Source of the DNA: Pratylenchus scribneri
Taxonomy: Eukaryota; Nematoda; Chromadorea; Rhabditida; Pratylenchidae
Assembly (NCBI GenBank): GCA_030063045.1
Contig: JAQSEB010000091.1
Coordinates: 434,001 to 498,000, forward strand
Length of the DNA: 64,000 nucleotides
Direction of reading: 5' to 3'
The stretch's first letter is position 1. Each line of letters begins with the position of its first letter. The notes beneath the pieces were generated by a model. It was not told where the DNA came from. It saw only the letters and a list, made by a program, of their open reading frames with translations, and ran no database searches. Shown piece after piece: positions 60,901 to 64,000 of the stretch. The translations under genes were made by a program, and so were the position numbers.

Positions 60901-62742
60901 GAAATGGAAAGACTGCGACAGGAATTGGCCGAGAAGGACCGTGAATTCGACAAACGGGAATTGGACCGATACGGACTGACTCAAGAATGTGCGAAAATGT
61001 TACAAATGATTGAGGAAAAGGTATTCTCTTCAATTTAATTATTTTTGACATTAAAAACATTTTTTAAAGGAACGAAAAATGGAACATCTCAGCAGTGTGT
61101 TGCTTTCTTCAGAAAATACCGGTAACCAAAAAATGAAAATGATTTATTTGTTTTCATTCACAGATCTGGAACAATTTGATCTGCAAGAATGCATAACCCA
61201 ATTGAAGGAACAGGAATTGGTCATTGAGCAGCAACGGACAAAAATGGCAGAAAATCCACATTTGGCGGGGGCGGCGAAGGTTGCGGACCAAATGCAAAAA
61301 GAGAACAAAATATTGGTGGAAAAATTGAAAACGGCCGATCGAAGGTTCAATTCAAAAATTAAAACATGAATTAATAAATTTATAGAAATTCTGAATTGGA
61401 ATCGAATTTGGAAAAAATGCGACAGGAAATTGCGGAGAAGGACCGCGAATCCGAAAAAAGGGAATTGGACAGACATCAATTGACCCAACAATGCACAAAA
61501 TTGTTGCAAATGATTGAGGAAAAGGTCAATAAATCATTAAATATAATTGAAAATTTTATAGTAAAAAAATACTTAAAATTTTTAAACCAATTAGAAATTA
61601 TTATTTTTAATTATTTTTAAGGAACGAAAAATGGAACACAGTGAACAAGAGAGGGAACGAATTCGCACCCGCCTTTCGGATGTGGAATTGGAGCTGCGCA
61701 AAGTAGAGGATGCAAAAAGGGAAATGCAACATCGACTCAAAGAAGTGGAACAATCACTGAAAAAAAGTGAAGAATTGAATGGAAGACTGGAAAATAAACT
61801 CTACCATGAGGAACGACGATTCAACACCAAAATTAGACAATTGGAAGAGGTTTTTGGGAGGGAAATTAAATCAATTTGACTGAAATATTTTAGTTGAGTT
61901 TGGCCAAAAAATCAGTGAGCCCTGTGAATTTGAGCGGCGGTGGAATGAGCAGCGATTTGAATATGAGCGGAAATTCATCGGACAGAGAATTCATCAATGT
62001 TGAATGCGATGGGCCAACGGCGGGTGGAGGAAGAGAAGGTGACGGAAATCGAAGTGGGGTGCCCAGTCTTTGGTCCGAAATTGATGCCACTGAACCCATT
62101 GAAGAGTGAGTTTTTCAATCAGTTTTAAATATTAAATTTTTTAACATCAAATTAATCTTTAATTGGAAAGAATTTTCGGAATTTGAATAAAACAACCAGA
62201 AAATTTTTTATTTTCAAAAACCAAAAATGCCAGATTTTGTTAGATTTTTAAAAGTATTAATTTCTGAAAAAATGATACGGATACGCAAATTAAAAATTAA
62301 ACAAAATTAATTCAATTTTTCCAGATTGGTCCAACTGGAACGTCAAGGAGGCAGTATGCGACGTCGTCGGAGCATTCGAACATATGGAGAAATTAGCAGC
62401 CTCAGCCACCGAAATTCGCCATATCTCAGCGATCATCTGAATGGCCGAGAGGAAAGGCTGATAAACACAAGCAAATATTCGTCCACATCCGCTGCTGCCA
62501 CTGCCGGAATGCCGGCACCACGCCAACGAATGCGTTCCCGATCCGTGGGCCGCCAATCCGCTCGACTCACCGGCGTTTCCTCTGCCTCAACGGCCACTCC
62601 CTTCTACGGCACTTTGGGCCATTCATCCGCATCCCTCTACAATACAAGTGCCAGTCTTGTCCAACGAGACCGGGCTTCGGTCGTTCCAATGTTGGCCCGG
62701 ACCCGTCGGAGTAGGATGAATAACAATGAGGAAGATGAATGA
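57903..62742 (+). CDS. TANGO1/MIA3-like ER membrane protein (SH3-like domain, TM, coiled coils)
   Basis: TANGO1 proteins sit at ER exit sites and help load bulky cargo such as collagen. The start MFSSLKMSRLLFL joins to LIQFILLLQIYPSNA, a clear signal peptide. Directly after it come TKLCADPKC and then IRDYLSQDP, YIYNGHIDLEPYVVF and KLIREVSAIPELARDYS, resembling the MIA/TANGO1 SH3-like domain. A long Pro/Glu/Lys-rich lumenal region with repeats (ILPPLTTTPSP) follows, then a membrane segment (GLIMLAAVLILTFIHFML) near 60.2 kb. Long coiled coils (60.3-61.9 kb), with a tandem internal repeat of KEQELVIEQQRTKMAEN and LQKENKIL/EKLKTADRR, and a Ser/Arg-rich, not strongly proline-rich, cytosolic tail follow. 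The tail ends NNNEEDE. A GC-AG intron is at 58082-58131. The family assignment rests on architecture and the CADPKC block and is an inference. All splices keep the frame. Confidence 0.7.
59795..59890 (-). repeat. tRNA-derived SINE fragment, copy 3
   Basis: Minus strand: TAGTGGCGAAAACAG is A-box-like, then GGTCGCGGGTTCGAATCC is a perfect B box, then AGTTATTTTTTCAGGCTTT as shared tail. It lies in an intron of the TANGO1-like gene, antisense to it. Confidence 0.65.
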
Positions 62743-63283
62743 ATTACGAATGAACAAAAAAAGTGACAAATTCCAAAGAAATTTCCACAACGAGCTCAAT
62801 TTCCATCGATTTTCCCCTATTTATATTCTTTTTTTTGTTTCTATCTGCAAATAAATTGTTTGGACATGAATGTTTTTTAGCCAATTTACTATACAAAAAG
62901 CTTTTAATTATAATACGAATGGAATTTAATTTTTCAAGAATAATATTGAAATTGCCAAAAAGGAGTAAATAAAGGCAAAATAATCAAATAGTTTGGCAAA
63001 AAATGGAGAAAAGTTCGACCACTTTTAGTTATGAATTAAAAATTTAAAATTAATTTTTAAAAAAGTCAATAAGTCTGAAAATTTTTGGTTAAATATCATT
63101 AATTATATGCTAAAAATATCAAAAAATTCAAGGCTGGATCTGCGAATTGTAATTAATTTTATCAACAGAAATACAAAAAGTGACATTTTACTAAAATAGA
63201 AAGCATTATTGATTCGATTTTATCGGTAAAGTTGTTTATCATTATCATCCTCTTTCATTCATTCCTTTATTTTCTCGCCATCA
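62743..63283. other. Intergenic spacer between convergent genes
   Basis: AT-rich DNA between the 3' ends of the TANGO1-like gene and the Q/N-rich gene. No gene is visible. Confidence 0.4.
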
Positions 63284-63838
63284 TCATCCCTCATTCTGTC
63301 CGTTCTGCTGTTGGGCATTCTGTCCGTTCTGCTGCTGTTGGTCATTCTGTCCGTTCTGCTGCTGTTGGTCTCGATGCCGGCGGCGATTGTTTTGTCGGCG
63401 CCTGTAATAATAAATAGATGTTTTAATTGTTTGTAATATTTTTTTATTTTTCCTATTATTGTAAGTAATGTACTTTACCGTTCCTATTGTCCCATGCCCC
63501 CATTTCTTATGCAATAACACTATTTAAGTAAGCTCCAAATTTTTTTTTTATCATTGTATCAGTCTTATTAGCTTATTAAGTCCAAACCTCCAAATATTCT
63601 AAATAACACCACCCATTGCCATTCCATTTCTGATTACTCACTGTTGTTCTTGTCGTCGTGCTTGAATACGAAGTTCTTCATCGATTTGCCTCATCAATTC
63701 TGCCCGCCTTTCCGCTTGTGCTTGTTCCTCCCGTACCAACTCTCTTTCCCAGCGTTGCAATTCTTCTTCGGCTCCAATCCTCATTTCAAATAATCGCTGC
63801 AATTCTTGTTGGCGTCGTTCACGTTCAGAATTGGACAT
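63284..63838 (-). CDS. Small coiled-coil protein with Q/N-rich repeats
   Basis: I do not recognise a family. Two exons encode about 103 residues. Exon 1 (from 63838) reads MSNSERERRQQELQRLFEMR, then GAEEELQRWERELVREEQAQ and a long charged helix to RQEQQ. A canonical GT-AG intron of about 240 bp follows (GTGAGTAA ... TTACAG), joining CA to G in frame. Exon 2 is RRQNNRRRHRD and three imperfect repeats of DQQQQNGQN, ending QNEG. The charged helix plus a glutamine/asparagine repeat tract suggests a coiled coil with a prion-like or aggregation-prone tail. No signal peptide is present. The repeats are an in-frame 27-bp minisatellite and are likely polymorphic. Confidence 0.6.
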
Positions 63839-64000
63839 ATTTGATTAAATGTTTTGCGCTAAATGGGGATTCTGATAGTTTGGAGGATAAAATTATAAAA
63901 ATTGTTGTCAAAAATAAAGATGCGAGAGTTTAGGTTGGTATAGGGTATAGGCGGTATAGTAGCAATAGCAAATAACAATTTTGATTTTAATCTTCTTGTG

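Overview
This window is nuclear DNA from a nematode. The evidence is AT-rich sequence, dense genes split by many very short introns (mostly about 38-60 bp, with the strong 3' consensus TTTTCAG or TTTTAG), strong splice acceptors with no matching donor just upstream of several start codons (candidate spliced-leader sites), and nematode families such as a cuticlin-type ZP protein, Ly6-type secreted proteins, receptor guanylyl cyclases and a TRPM channel. I cannot name the species. The AT-rich intergenic DNA would suit a clade IV (tylenchid or panagrolaimid-like) nematode, but that is a guess. All exon models below were built by hand from splice sites and homology recalled from memory. No search was run.

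Layout, 1-19 kb: compact housekeeping region. In order: the 3' part of elp3 (+), RNA polymerase III subunit RPC7 (+), a small HMG-box gene (-), an ASH-domain SPD-2/CEP192-like gene (-), metaxin-1 (+), a MAPKAP kinase (-), an EF-hand rhomboid protease (-), TAF9 (-), UTP15 (-), CDC20/Fizzy (-), and an oxysterol-binding protein (+). TAF9 and UTP15 lie about 140 bp apart on the same strand and may share an operon.

19-44 kb: larger, repeat-laden genes. An unrecognised Myb/SANT-like gene (+) is followed by a VWA+ZP cuticlin-like membrane protein (-), a small secreted coiled-coil protein (-), and a receptor guanylyl cyclase spanning about 10.8 kb (-). An intron of the cyclase gene hosts an antisense galaxin-like cysteine-rich gene (+). 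A 4.5 kb gene-poor stretch and a Ly6-type gene (+) follow. Three arrays of one TTCCGGAA-centred minisatellite, three copies of a fold-back MITE and one copy of a second MITE family lie in these introns and spacers.

44-64 kb: a TRPM cation channel gene of about 12.3 kb (+) carries two antisense genes inside its introns, an Olig/HLH-17-type bHLH factor and a second small HMG-box gene paralogous to the one at 2.6 kb. It is followed by a TANGO1/MIA3-like gene (signal peptide, SH3-like domain, membrane segment, coiled coils), which carries an internal duplication of its coiled-coil exons, and by a small Q/N-rich gene (-).

The points most worth a second look are: the loss of the first metal-binding Asp (FSNIVGFT) in an otherwise conserved guanylyl cyclase domain; the three nested antisense genes; the TANGO1-like protein; the shared palindromic minisatellite; the MITEs; a tRNA-derived SINE family with a shared tail; and GC-AG introns.
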